Assembly (NCBI RefSeq): GCF_014204495.1
Contig: NZ_JACHLN010000001.1
Span: 744,001-808,000, forward strand
DNA: 64,000 nucleotides
Direction of reading: 5' to 3'
DNA from: Sphingomonas kyeonggiensis
Lineage (GTDB): Bacteria; Pseudomonadota; Alphaproteobacteria; Sphingomonadales; Sphingomonadaceae
The translations under genes were made by a program, and so were the position numbers. A model generated the notes under the pieces. It saw nothing but the letters and a program-made list of their open reading frames with translations. It was not told where the DNA came from and did not search any database. This document shows, in pieces, positions 21,752 through 31,003 of this stretch (position 1 is the first letter of the stretch; every line of letters begins with the position of its first letter).

Positions 21752-24234
21752 CAGGCGAGGACGAGCCCGGCGGCGCGCAGCGGCTCTGACCCTTGCAGGA
21801 AATAGCGGCGCGCGATCGCGTCCGACAGATTGGCGAGGCGCTGCTCCAGCACGGAAAGCAGGGCGTCGTCCATCCGGGTCGCATGCGCGGTGACCAGGAT
21901 GGCGGCCAGCTCGCGCGCCTGCTCCTGCTGCGGCTCGGCCAAGCCGTCATCGGACAGCACCGGCAGCTTGTTGAGATGGCCCGAGATCGCCGCGACCTGA
22001 TAGGCGATGCCGCGCGGATTGCCCGGATCGAGCGTGACCAGATCGAGCACCGGCACCCGGGCGATGCCGGTCAGATAGCGCTGGCGATAGCTGATCTGGC
22101 TGTCCGCCAGGTCGAGCAGCGTGCCGAGATCGTCGCTGGTCGCATCCGGCCGGCCAAAGGCGCGCAGGAAGCCGAGCGTCGCCATCGCCCGCTCGACGCG
22201 CCGGCCCATGTCGTGGAAGCACCAGGCATCGGTGCGGCCCATATGCTCGGCGGCGAGCCCGGCCAGCGCCGAATAGCGCCGCTGCAGCGAGCCGGCTTTC
22301 TCCAGCAGCGTGCCGCGCGTCGGGAAAGGCGCGTCGAGCAGCCGGACCATGTCAGCGGCAAGGCGGTCGCGCGAGACCTGGCCGATCAGCCGGGCCTGGG
22401 CGTTGATCGAGGCGACGCTGTACCAGCCCTCGCCATCCTCCAGCGCGGCGCGGGCGAGATGGGTGAGGTCCGAGCGCTTGAGGCCGGCCGGCGCGGGTGC
22501 GGCGTTGCTGCTCACCAGGATGTCGGTCAGCTTGCGCACCGTATCGGCGGCGAGCGCCGCGCCGGTATCCGCGCTGATCGAATTGCCGAGCAGCACCCGG
22601 ATCACCCCGAGCTGCGCCTCGCCGCGCTCGAGATAGCGGCCGAGCCAGAACATGTTGTCGGCCACCTGGCTGGGCAGGGTCCCCGGATTGCGGCGCAGCT
22701 GGGTCGAATCGCCCGAGGGCAGCAGCGACACCGGCTCGACCGGATCGGGCCCATGGACGCAGACGTCGGCGGACCACATGCCCTCGCCCATCACCGCGGC
22801 GCGGGCATCGGCATGCTCGCCGATCCGGGCGAAGCCGCCGGGCAGCACCGTCCAGGCGCCATCCGGCCCACGCGCCGCGAACACGCGCAGGGTGAAGGGG
22901 CGCGCGGCCAGCCGGTCCTCCGCGACCACCGGCATGGTCGAGAGATGGACGACTTCCTGTCCGACATAATCCTGCGGCCGGCGCGCCATGTCGGCGAGCA
23001 AAGCGGCGCGCGCCTCGCCCTGAATGGCGGAGCCCAGCACCGCCTTGGCCCCGGGCAGGCCGAGCGGCGGGACGCCGAAGGCGGACTTGACCAGCAGCCG
23101 GTCGAGCTCCGCCTCGACATGCGCGCGGGCATCGTCCTGCCCGCACCACCAGGTGGCGATATTGGGGAGCTTGAGCCCCTCGCCGGTCAGCAGCTCGGCG
23201 AGCCGGGGGAGGAAAGCGGCAAAGGCCGGCGCCTCGAGCAGCCCGGCGCCCGGCGCATTGGCGATGACGACATTGCCCGCGACCATCGCATCGACCAGCC
23301 CCGGCACGCCGATCGTCGAATGGCTGTCGAGCGCGAGCGGATCGAGCAGGCGCGGATCGAGCCGCCGCCACAGCGCATCGACGCGCTTCAAGCCGGCGAT
23401 GGTGCGGACATAGAGCTTGTCGTCGAGCACCGCGAGATCGGCACCCTCGACCAGCAGCCAGCCGAGATAGCGGGCGAGATGCGCCTGCTCGGCATAGCTC
23501 GGGTTGAGCCGGCCGGGCGTGAGCAGCGCGATGCGCGGCTCGGCGCGGCGGCAGCGCGCGGCCAGCCCTTCGCGGAAGGCCGCGAAGAAGGGCGCGTGGC
23601 GGGCGATGTTGAGCCGGGTCTGGAGCCCGTCGAGCGTCTGCGCCATCGCCAGCCGGTTCTCGAGCGCATAGCCGGCGCCGGCGGGCGCGCGCAGGTGATC
23701 GGCGAGGACGCGCCATTCGCCGTTGGGCCCGCGGCACAGGTCGATCGCCAGCGCCTGGAGATGATAGCCGCCCGGCGGCACCGAATTGGCGAGCGGGCGC
23801 AGGAAGAAGGGGCTGCCGGTGACGAGCGCGGCCGGCACATGCCCGTCGGCGACCAGCCTGCCCGGGCCGTAGAGATCGGCGAGCACCTGCTCCATCACTT
23901 CGGCGCGCTGGGCGATGCCGGTGGCGATGCCGTCCCATTCGGCCTGGGGGATCAGCAGCGGGATCGGCGATAGCGGCCAGGGGCGCTCCTCGCCTTCGCC
24001 GGCGATGCGGAAGCCGGTGCCGATATCCTCGGCATGGCGATGCGCGCGTTCTCGGGCGGTCTCGAGATTGTCGCCGGCGAGCCCGGCCAGTTCCTCGAAC
24101 ACGGCGGACCAGGCGTCTCCGGCGGCGCCGCGCGCGCAGAGCACGTCGTCGCGCGGGGCGGACGCGCAATAGTCCGCGATCCACCGATCGGCGATCGTTC
24201 CCGCGTCGAACAGAGGTGCGGCGCTGCTCGCCAA
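21751..24234 (-). CDS. Circularly permuted ATP-grasp fused to alpha-E domain
   Basis: The 827-residue protein joins two parts that are often separate genes: a circularly permuted type-2 ATP-grasp (residues about 80-480, with RIALLTPGRLNPSYAEQAHLA shown in part) and an alpha-E helical domain (about 520-815, starting LPSQVADNMFWLGRYLERGE). ATP-grasp proteins of this group are predicted to form peptide-like bonds, and the transglutaminase downstream is the usual partner. No ATG is available at the 5' end; the TTG at 24234, preceded by GGGGACGAAA, is the likely start because a stop lies just upstream in frame. Confidence 0.85.
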   Translation of the reverse strand: MASSAAPLFDAGTIADRWIADYCASAPRDDVLCARGAAGDAWSAVFEELAGLAGDNLETARERAHRHAEDIGTGFRIAGEGEERPWPLSPIPLLIPQAEWDGIATGIAQRAEVMEQVLADLYGPGRLVADGHVPAALVTGSPFFLRPLANSVPPGGYHLQALAIDLCRGPNGEWRVLADHLRAPAGAGYALENRLAMAQTLDGLQTRLNIARHAPFFAAFREGLAARCRRAEPRIALLTPGRLNPSYAEQAHLARYLGWLLVEGADLAVLDDKLYVRTIAGLKRVDALWRRLDPRLLDPLALDSHSTIGVPGLVDAMVAGNVVIANAPGAGLLEAPAFAAFLPRLAELLTGEGLKLPNIATWWCGQDDARAHVEAELDRLLVKSAFGVPPLGLPGAKAVLGSAIQGEARAALLADMARRPQDYVGQEVVHLSTMPVVAEDRLAARPFTLRVFAARGPDGAWTVLPGGFARIGEHADARAAVMGEGMWSADVCVHGPDPVEPVSLLPSGDSTQLRRNPGTLPSQVADNMFWLGRYLERGEAQLGVIRVLLGNSISADTGAALAADTVRKLTDILVSSNAAPAPAGLKRSDLTHLARAALEDGEGWYSVASINAQARLIGQVSRDRLAADMVRLLDAPFPTRGTLLEKAGSLQRRYSALAGLAAEHMGRTDAWCFHDMGRRVERAMATLGFLRAFGRPDATSDDLGTLLDLADSQISYRQRYLTGIARVPVLDLVTLDPGNPRGIAYQVAAISGHLNKLPVLSDDGLAEPQQEQARELAAILVTAHATRMDDALLSVLEQRLANLSDAIARRYFLQGSEPLRAAGLVLA

Positions 24235-24338
24235 GCTTTCGTCCCCAGCTATCCGGGGCGACTAGTGGGGCAATCGCTGCTGCGTGGCAACATGGGATGC
24301 GTACGTACGGCCATGCCGCATACGCATCCCGTTGCCGA

Positions 24339-24965
24339 TCAGCGGACGAAGGTCAGCGTCGAGATGTGCATCACGCTGGCGACGTCCTGGCCGCTCAGCT
24401 TCGCCGGGGCGGTCTCGGTGTGCGAGGCGCTGACCAGATAGCGGCCGGCGCCGAGCTGCGGCACGGTGATGCGGCCCGCGGCATCGGTGGTGAAGCTCTT
24501 CTGCCAGCGATCGGGGGTGATGATCGACAGCTTGGCGTCGGCGAGCGGCTTGCCGCGGAAGAACAGGGTGAACTGGTCGCTGTTCGCCGCCACCGGCACC
24601 AGCTCGAGATCGAGCTTGTGGCTGGTCTCGCTGCGGCCGGCGCGGGCGTAGAAGATCGCGCCCTGCTTCGCGTCGCCGGCCTGCCAGGGCGCGAACACCG
24701 CATCGTCGCGCACCCGGACATCGCCGGTGCCCGGGATCGCGGCTTCGATATGGTTGGCGCGGCGGGTGAGCGCGCCCGTGCTGCCGACCAGCTGCGGCTT
24801 TTGCAGCTTGGGGAATTCGGGGTCGCCCTGGGCGGGCACCGCTTCGTTGGGCTCGCCCAGATAGATGCGCGCCGGGCCCTTGCCGTCATGCTCGACCCAG
24901 ATCTCATGCGCCACGGCCGGCGCGGCGATCAGCATCGCGGCGGCGGCAAGCAGAAGCTTCTTCAT
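24339..24965 (-). CDS. DUF4198 domain periplasmic protein
   Basis: The 208-residue product has a signal peptide ending AAPAVAHEIWVEHDG and ends in a beta-rich domain (RITVPQLGAGRYLVSASHTE). This HEIW opening and layout match DUF4198, a family often placed near nickel, cobalt or TonB-linked metal uptake genes. The ATG at 24965 has AGGAGAG at good spacing; the GTG two codons earlier is too close to it. It lies just downstream of a TonB receptor gene in the same direction, so a role in the same metal or siderophore uptake is likely. Confidence 0.72.
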   Translation of the reverse strand: MKKLLLAAAAMLIAAPAVAHEIWVEHDGKGPARIYLGEPNEAVPAQGDPEFPKLQKPQLVGSTGALTRRANHIEAAIPGTGDVRVRDDAVFAPWQAGDAKQGAIFYARAGRSETSHKLDLELVPVAANSDQFTLFFRGKPLADAKLSIITPDRWQKSFTTDAAGRITVPQLGAGRYLVSASHTETAPAKLSGQDVASVMHISTLTFVR

Positions 24966-25022
24966 CGTCACTCTCCTAGCCTGGGACGAGGGAGGCGCCG
25001 GACACGCCTCCCTGCCCCCTTA

Positions 25023-27194
25023 TCAAAAGCGGTAGCTGGCGCCGACCGTGAAGTTGCGCGGCGCGCCGTAGCGATACTGGCTGAACGTGCCCATCTGGCT
25101 GTAATAGGTCTTGTCGAGCAGGTTCTCGACATTGGCCTGGACCGACAGATTGTCGCTCACCGCATAGCGCGCCATCAGGCTGACCAGCGCGAAGCCGCCC
25201 TGCTCGAAGCGGAAGGGCGCGCCGGTGACCGGGTTGGCCGCGACGGTATAGGCTTCGCTGCGATAGTTGACGCCGCCGCCGAAGGTCAGGCGATCGAGCG
25301 TGTAGGTGGTGAACAGCTTGAGCAGGCGGCGCGGCTGCTCGGTATTGGCGGCCACGTCGTTGCGGTCCTCGGCCTTGAACTGGCTGTAGCCGAAATTGAT
25401 GTTCCAGCCGGGGAGCAGCTTGCCGGTCGCCTCGATCTCGAAGCCCTGGCTGGTCACGCCCTGCGCGGCGACATAGGTCTGCTGCGGCAGGCCGCCGCCC
25501 GGCGGGGTGACCATGATGTCGGGCTGGCCGACATTGTCCTGCTCGATGCGGAACAGCGCGACCGAGGTCTGCAGCGCATCGTTGAAGAAGGCGCTCTTGA
25601 GGCCGACCTCATAGGCCTTGCCCTCGAGCGGCGCGATCAGCTCGAGCGTGCGGGTGCGCAGGTTCTGGGGCTGGAAGATCCGGGTGTAGCTCGCATAGAG
25701 CCGGTGGTTCGAGGTGATGTCGAGCAGCGCGCCGACATAGGGGATGAACTCGTCGCTCTTGCCGTAGTTGCTCGAGCCGCTCCACGCGAAGCCGCGCTGG
25801 TGCCAGCTGGCGAGGCGGCCGCCGGCGATGATCTTGAGCGGATCGGCGATGTTGAGGCGGACCGCGCCATAATAGCCGGTCTGCTCGATCCGCTCCTGCT
25901 CGTTGCGCACCGCCGTGGTGCCGAATACCGGCTCGGGGAAGAGCGCGCCTTCGCGGCCCAGGACGGGCACGTTGGTGGCCCAGGAGTTCAGCCCGGTGCC
26001 CCAGGCCGGGTTATTCTCGGTATAGGGCGCCACGAAATTGTCGGTGTAGCGGTTGAGCACGCTGTGCAGCGCGCCGAGCACGACTTCGTGATCGCGGCCG
26101 AACAGCTTGACGCTGCCCTTGATCTGCCCGTCGAAGCTTTCCTGCGTGCTCACGCCCTTCGACTTGTAGGGGTTGCTGCTGGCGATCGTGCCGGTCGCGC
26201 GATCGGCAGTGCCGTACATGTAGAGCAGCTGGGTATCGCCGGTGTTGCGCAGCTGGTTGTAGTTGGCGGTGATGCTCCAGCGATCGCCGATCTCCTGGCG
26301 GATCGTGGCGAAGATGTTGCGGTTGGTCGAGTTCCAATAGGTCCAGTCGGCCGCGGTGGTCTGCGAGCGGTCCAGGTCGGTGGTGACCGATCCGTCATTG
26401 TAGAAGGTCGGCAGCGCACCCCAGGTCGCGCCCTTGGGCTTGGTGTCCTGATAGCTGATGCCCGCGCGGACCAGCGTGGTGTCGGTCACATCGGCATCGA
26501 CCACGCCGTAGAGCACGTACTTCTTGGTGTGCAGCAGATCGGTGAAGTTCTTGCCATTCTCGTAGCGGCCCACCGCGCGAACGCGGATGCGACCATCCGC
26601 GTCGAGCGCGCCGCCGACATCGGCCGAGACGCGATAGGTGTTCCAGCTGCCGGCGCTGGCGTCGACATAGCCGGTCCATTCCTTCGCATCGGCATGCTTG
26701 CGGACAAGGTTGACCGAGGCCGAGGGATCGCCGGCACCCGAGAGCAGACCAGTCGCGCCGCGCACGATCTCGACGCGCTCATAGATCGACATGTCGATGC
26801 TGGTCTCGCCATTGCCGCCGGCGAGCGTCCAGGCGGCGGGAACGCCGTCCACCTGGGTATTCCGGATCTCGAAGCCGCGCGCGTAGAAGGTGTTGCGGAC
26901 GTCATCGACTTCGTTGACCGCGACGCCGACCGCGTTGTTGATGACATCGGCGACGCTGATCAGATTCTGGTCGAGGATGCGCTGGGCGGTGACGATGCTC
27001 ACCGATTGCGGCGTCTCGCGCACGGTAAGGCCCAGCCCGGTCGCGGTGTCGATCTTGTCGGGGATCGTATAGCGGCCGCTGACGACGATCTCCCCATCCT
27101 CCGCCGGCTTCTGCGCGTCCGCCGTCTGGGCGAAGGCGGGCGTGGCGAGCGCGCACAGCGCGGCACCGAGCGAGAGGGTAAGCTTGAACGTCAA
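25023..27194 (-). CDS. TonB-dependent siderophore receptor
   Basis: This outer membrane beta-barrel takes up ferric siderophores with energy from TonB. The product (723 residues) has a signal peptide ending TPAFAQT, a plug with TVRETPQSVSIVTAQRILDQ and DVRNTFYARGFEIRNTQVDG (FhuE/FpvA-like), and a barrel ending in aromatic YRF. The start is probably TTG at 27194, with AAGGGAT upstream; there is no ATG near. A Fur-like box lies about 67 bases upstream, so iron repression is expected. The DUF4198 gene follows and may be cotranscribed. The ligand cannot be told. Confidence 0.88.
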   Translation of the reverse strand: MTFKLTLSLGAALCALATPAFAQTADAQKPAEDGEIVVSGRYTIPDKIDTATGLGLTVRETPQSVSIVTAQRILDQNLISVADVINNAVGVAVNEVDDVRNTFYARGFEIRNTQVDGVPAAWTLAGGNGETSIDMSIYERVEIVRGATGLLSGAGDPSASVNLVRKHADAKEWTGYVDASAGSWNTYRVSADVGGALDADGRIRVRAVGRYENGKNFTDLLHTKKYVLYGVVDADVTDTTLVRAGISYQDTKPKGATWGALPTFYNDGSVTTDLDRSQTTAADWTYWNSTNRNIFATIRQEIGDRWSITANYNQLRNTGDTQLLYMYGTADRATGTIASSNPYKSKGVSTQESFDGQIKGSVKLFGRDHEVVLGALHSVLNRYTDNFVAPYTENNPAWGTGLNSWATNVPVLGREGALFPEPVFGTTAVRNEQERIEQTGYYGAVRLNIADPLKIIAGGRLASWHQRGFAWSGSSNYGKSDEFIPYVGALLDITSNHRLYASYTRIFQPQNLRTRTLELIAPLEGKAYEVGLKSAFFNDALQTSVALFRIEQDNVGQPDIMVTPPGGGLPQQTYVAAQGVTSQGFEIEATGKLLPGWNINFGYSQFKAEDRNDVAANTEQPRRLLKLFTTYTLDRLTFGGGVNYRSEAYTVAANPVTGAPFRFEQGGFALVSLMARYAVSDNLSVQANVENLLDKTYYSQMGTFSQYRYGAPRNFTVGASYRF

Positions 27195-27260
27195 GATTGC
27201 AGATCCCTTTTCCTGCGGATGGTGCGTCGCGCTTCCGGCGACGTCGCGCAGGGCCCTAAT

Positions 27261-27281
27261 ACTATTGAGAATCGTTTGCAA
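27261..27281 (-). promoter_or_regulatory. Putative Fur box before the TonB receptor gene
   Basis: Read leftward the site is TTGCAAACGATTCTCAATAG, which carries the GATTCTCA core of classical Fur boxes with A/T-rich flanks in an otherwise GC-rich region. It lies in the promoter region of the siderophore receptor gene, where Fur control is the rule. Confidence 0.6.
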
Positions 27282-27413
27282 TACATCTTCACTTCCTCGT
27301 GAATGCGCGTTGCGCAAGCGCGGTTGCGCGGCGGCAAACCTTTGGATGATTGGGAAGACCGGTTTCCGGGCGCATATCCGCGAGCATCCCGCCCTCCATT
27401 GGAGTTGCGCCCC

Positions 27414-28193
27414 ATGCCCCCGATCCCGCTCGACCGCCGCGGCTTTTCCCGTGCCGCGCTTGCTTCGCTTGCCGTGACGCTGGCCGGCCCTGCGCTCGCT
27501 CGCCCCGCGCCCGTGAAGGCGCGCAACGTGGTGCTCGTCCACGGCCTGTTCGCCGATGGCTCGTCCTGGTCCGAAGTGATCCCGCTACTCCAGGATCGCG
27601 GGCTCAACGTCACCTCGGTGCAGAACCCGCTGACCAGCCTGCCCGACGCGGTGGCCGAGGCGACGCGCGTGCTCGATCGCCAGGACGGGCCGACGGTGCT
27701 GGCCGGGCACAGCTTCTCGGGCATGATCGTCACCGAGGCGGGCATGCATCCGAACGTGTCGTCGCTGGTCTATGTCGCCGCACGCGCGCCCGATGCCGGC
27801 GAGGATTATGCGGCGCTCGCCGCGAAATACCCGACGTCGCTGGCGAGCGCCGGCATCGTCTATGACGGCGACGAGGGCCGGCTGGGCGAAACGGCGTTCC
27901 TGCGCGATTTCGCCGGCGACCTGCCGCCCCGCAAGGCGAAGGCGCTCTTCGCGGTGCAGCAGCCCTTCCACAAGCTGCTGCTGACCGGCCGAACCACCCA
28001 GGCGGCGTGGCGCAGCAAGCCGAGCTGGTATGCCGTCTCGACCGAGGACCGCACGATCAACCCCGATCTCGAGCGCTTCATGGCGAAGCGGATGGGCGCG
28101 ACGACGATCGAGCTCAGGTCGAGCCATGTCTCGCTGATCTCGCATCCGCAGGCGATCGCGCGCCTGATCCTGGAGGCGGCGGGGCAGGTTTAG
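27414..28193 (+). CDS. Alpha/beta hydrolase, exported
   Basis: The 259-residue protein has an N-terminal DRRGFSRAALASLAVTLAG stretch with paired arginines and ends its signal at ALARPAP, so Tat or Sec export is likely. The hydrolase fold shows VVLVHGLFADGSSW (oxyanion loop), the nucleophile elbow AGHSFSGM with Ser, and a late His in SSHVSLISHP. It resembles the small esterase/EstC-like group. The ATG at 27414 has TGGAG upstream; the open frame from 27303 runs through the promoter region of the divergent receptor gene and is not used. Confidence 0.82.
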   Translation: MPPIPLDRRGFSRAALASLAVTLAGPALARPAPVKARNVVLVHGLFADGSSWSEVIPLLQDRGLNVTSVQNPLTSLPDAVAEATRVLDRQDGPTVLAGHSFSGMIVTEAGMHPNVSSLVYVAARAPDAGEDYAALAAKYPTSLASAGIVYDGDEGRLGETAFLRDFAGDLPPRKAKALFAVQQPFHKLLLTGRTTQAAWRSKPSWYAVSTEDRTINPDLERFMAKRMGATTIELRSSHVSLISHPQAIARLILEAAGQV

Positions 28194-28241
28194 GAGACAT
28201 CGACGTTCAGGGGCTGTGGCGAGCGATTTCCGCAAATGCCG

Positions 28242-28349
28242 CGTCACCCCGGCCTTGTGCCGGGGTCCACCAAGTCTCCCGCTCTGCCGGGCGAGCCTCC
28301 TGTCCAGCACCTGCCTCCCGGTGGACCCCGGCACAAGGCCGGGGTGACG
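28242..28349. repeat. Palindromic REP-like element 2
   Basis: Two 29-base arms (28242-28270 and 28321-28349) are perfect inverted copies separated by 50 bases, with the CCCCGGC..GCCGGGG core inside each arm. It fills most of the gap between the hydrolase and acyltransferase genes and could end the hydrolase transcript. Confidence 0.85.
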
Positions 28350-28434
28350 GTGGGCGTCTGAGCCCGGCGGCAATCGGGCTTGCGGTTTTCATCGAACCCC
28401 GACACCAATCCGCACAAACAGGGCGGAGAGGCTA

Positions 28435-29592
28435 GTGACGGAACGCGCAGGAACGCCGGCGGCAGGGGATGCCGCCGCGACCATCGACACGGAAACCCCC
28501 GACCGGACCGCCACCGGCAAGGAACATTTCGAAGTCCTGGACGGCCTGCGCGGGACCGCCGCGCTGATCGTGGTGATCTTCCACATCCAGGGCATCACCG
28601 TGATGTGGGACGGCGCCAAGGTGGTGCTGCACCACGCCCCGCTCGCGGTGGATTTCTTCTTCGCGCTGTCGGGCTTCGTGATCGGCTATGCCTATGACGA
28701 TCGCTGGGAGCGGATGACCACCGGCCGCTTCATCGCGCTACGGCTGATCCGGCTGCACCCGCTGGTGATCCTCGGCGCCTTGCTCGGGCTGGCGAGCTAT
28801 CTGTTCGATCCCTTTGCCGGCAAATTGCAGGCGGTGCCGCTGGCCTCGGTGCTGGGCGCCTTTGCGCTGTGCCTGTTCGCGCTGCCGAGCTGGCCGCTGG
28901 CCAATCGCTGGACCGACACCCACCCGCTCAATGGGCCGATCTGGACGCTGTTCCAGGAGTATATCGGCAACCTCGCCTATGCACTGGTGCTGCGCCGGCT
29001 GCGCGCGCGCTGGCTCGCGCTGCTGGCGGTGGCGAGCGGCGTGGTGCTGGCGGTCGGGGCGACGCTGCACGGCACGCTCGACCAGGGCTCCTATTGGGAG
29101 ACCTTCTGGATGGCGCCGGTGCGGCTGTTCTTCCCGTTCCTCACCGGACTGTGGCTCTACCGGGTGCGCGACCGGCTGCCCGATATAAGGATCGGCTGGT
29201 TGCCGCTGTCGATCGCGATGCTCGCCGCGATCGCCGCGCCGACGCTGCCGCCGGTGGGCGGGATCAAGATCAACGGGCTCTACGAGGCGCTGGTGGTCAT
29301 CCTGATCTTTCCCGCGATCCTCGTCGCGGGCCGCCATTCCGAGGCGGGGCGCGGCATGCTCTGGCTATGCAAGGCGAGCGGGCGCATCTCCTACCCGATC
29401 TACATCACCCATTTCCCGTTCCTCTATCTCTGGATGAACTTCGTCGCGACGGGGCATGCATCGACGGGCCAGCTGCTCGCGATCGGCACCGCGCTGGTGC
29501 CGTTGCTGCTGCTGGTGGCCTGGCTGGCCTATCGCTTCTGGGACGTGCCGATCCGCACCCGCCTGGGCGTCTGGCTGCGCGCGCGGGGCTGA
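28435..29592 (+). CDS. Acyltransferase 3 family membrane protein (OafA-like)
   Basis: The 385-residue membrane protein has about ten hydrophobic segments and the family opening FEVLDGLRGTAALIVVIFH, whose Arg and His are the expected acyl-transfer residues. Such proteins O-acylate sugars of LPS, peptidoglycan or exopolysaccharide. A cytosolic N-tail of about 32 residues precedes the first segment. The GTG at 28435 has GGCGGAGAGG just before it. No polysaccharide genes are adjacent, so the acceptor is unknown. Confidence 0.85.
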   Translation: MTERAGTPAAGDAAATIDTETPDRTATGKEHFEVLDGLRGTAALIVVIFHIQGITVMWDGAKVVLHHAPLAVDFFFALSGFVIGYAYDDRWERMTTGRFIALRLIRLHPLVILGALLGLASYLFDPFAGKLQAVPLASVLGAFALCLFALPSWPLANRWTDTHPLNGPIWTLFQEYIGNLAYALVLRRLRARWLALLAVASGVVLAVGATLHGTLDQGSYWETFWMAPVRLFFPFLTGLWLYRVRDRLPDIRIGWLPLSIAMLAAIAAPTLPPVGGIKINGLYEALVVILIFPAILVAGRHSEAGRGMLWLCKASGRISYPIYITHFPFLYLWMNFVATGHASTGQLLAIGTALVPLLLLVAWLAYRFWDVPIRTRLGVWLRARG

Positions 29593-29623
29593 GGATCGGC
29601 GACCCCCGGCCCCGCGCACCGGT

Positions 29624-30913
29624 TCAGCGGGTAGCGGGCGTCGCCACGGCGGGAGCAGGCGCCGGTGCCGCGACCGGCTGCGACGGCAGCTCGGGCAGGT
29701 CCTCGACGCCGGGCAGGTCCCAGCGATCCATGGTCATCGCCGAGCAGGCATAGGTGGCGCGATCACGCAGCGGCGCCGGTTTCAGCGACGCGGCGAGCGC
29801 GGGCTGGCCGGCGCTCAGCACGCCGCGCGCATCCTCGATGTGCGAGGTCCAGGCCATGGCGTTGAGCCATTCGCCGTTCGCCAGCCCCACGCCCATATAG
29901 GGCACGAAATCGCCCAGATAGACGGTGTCGCCCGCCTCGACATGGAAGGTCGGCGCGCCGAAGCAATAGGTGTTCGAGCTCGGCAGATTGCCCGCCGCGC
30001 TCGACGAGATCACATAATCGCCCGGCGTGATCCGCATCGCATGCACCTCGTACAGCGCCTTGCGATCCTTGGTCCTGGCGTTCAGCGTATAGGTCGTCGT
30101 GTCGCCGGTCTTCTTCCAGTCCTTGGGCCGGTAGAGCAGGTCGCGGACGTTCACGTCATAGCGGGTGATCGAGAAATTGCCCGACTTGCCGGCGCTGCCC
30201 TCGTCCGGGCGGCGGAAGCCGAAGACGAGCACCGCCTCGCCGGGCGCGACCACCACGGGCACCTTGGGATCCACCTTCTTGCCCAGATAGAGCGTGCCCG
30301 GCCCGCTGAGCGGCGCATCGAGCTTGAGCTTGCGATCGGGCCCGATCACGAAGCTGGTGCGCTCGGTGATCCCGCCCATCACCTGCTGCGCGCCGACGAT
30401 CGAGTTGAAATAGTCGTTGCGCTGGGCATCGGTCATCGCGCCGACCTTCGCGGCGGTGTCCGACGGCACGTCTATCAGCCGCCAGCCCTTGATCAGCAGG
30501 CAGGCGCGGCGATTGGCGCGGCGCTGCTTGCCCTGCGAGATCGCGCTGCCGATCAGCCCGCCGATCAGCCCGCCCGCGCCCGCCGCGACCGGCGAGATGA
30601 TCTGCGGATTGTAATAGACCGGGATCATCCCGCCCGGCGTGCGCGATCCGCGCGCGATCAGCCGGCAATCCTGCCAGTCGGCGTCATATTGCGCGCGGGT
30701 GGCGCCGGGCTTGTTGTAGAAGCGGGTATCCTTGAGGTCGCGCGCCGCGTCCTCGGCGATTTCCTCGGGCGTATCGTCGGTTGCGGCCGGTTTTTGCGGC
30801 ACCGGCGCGGGCTTGACCTCATCGATATGGGCGTAGGTCACTGCCTGGCCATGGGCCGATTGCACGGTGAACGCCGCGGCGACGGCCGCGGTCACAAGAA
30901 GCCTTGAGCGCAT
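29624..30913 (-). CDS. Exported protein of unknown function with glycine-zipper segment
   Basis: The 429-residue product has a signal peptide (LLVTAAVAAAFTVQSAHGQA), a short acidic linker, and a glycine-zipper-like hydrophobic segment (AGAGGLIGGLIGSAISQG, about residues 113-130) as in outer-membrane or envelope proteins. Further on lies a beta-rich part (GPGTLYLGKKVDPKVPVVVA). The end is Pro/Ala-rich. The ATG at 30913 has AGGGGG upstream. No family name can be given with confidence; an envelope-associated protein is the best guess. Confidence 0.65.
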   Translation of the reverse strand: MRSRLLVTAAVAAAFTVQSAHGQAVTYAHIDEVKPAPVPQKPAATDDTPEEIAEDAARDLKDTRFYNKPGATRAQYDADWQDCRLIARGSRTPGGMIPVYYNPQIISPVAAGAGGLIGGLIGSAISQGKQRRANRRACLLIKGWRLIDVPSDTAAKVGAMTDAQRNDYFNSIVGAQQVMGGITERTSFVIGPDRKLKLDAPLSGPGTLYLGKKVDPKVPVVVAPGEAVLVFGFRRPDEGSAGKSGNFSITRYDVNVRDLLYRPKDWKKTGDTTTYTLNARTKDRKALYEVHAMRITPGDYVISSSAAGNLPSSNTYCFGAPTFHVEAGDTVYLGDFVPYMGVGLANGEWLNAMAWTSHIEDARGVLSAGQPALAASLKPAPLRDRATYACSAMTMDRWDLPGVEDLPELPSQPVAAPAPAPAVATPATR

Positions 30914-31003
30914 ACATCCCCCTATTTGCGCATTTTGGAATAGGGAGGATTAACCAGCTTTGGGACCTCGTCCAGACGGAGTTTCAACCAGTTGCGGGCT
31001 ATC

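Noticed and set aside
24216..27302. Very long plus-strand open frame (1,028 codons)
   Set aside because: It lies antisense to the TonB receptor and DUF4198 genes, which have clear family motifs; long antisense frames are a side effect of GC-rich codon use.
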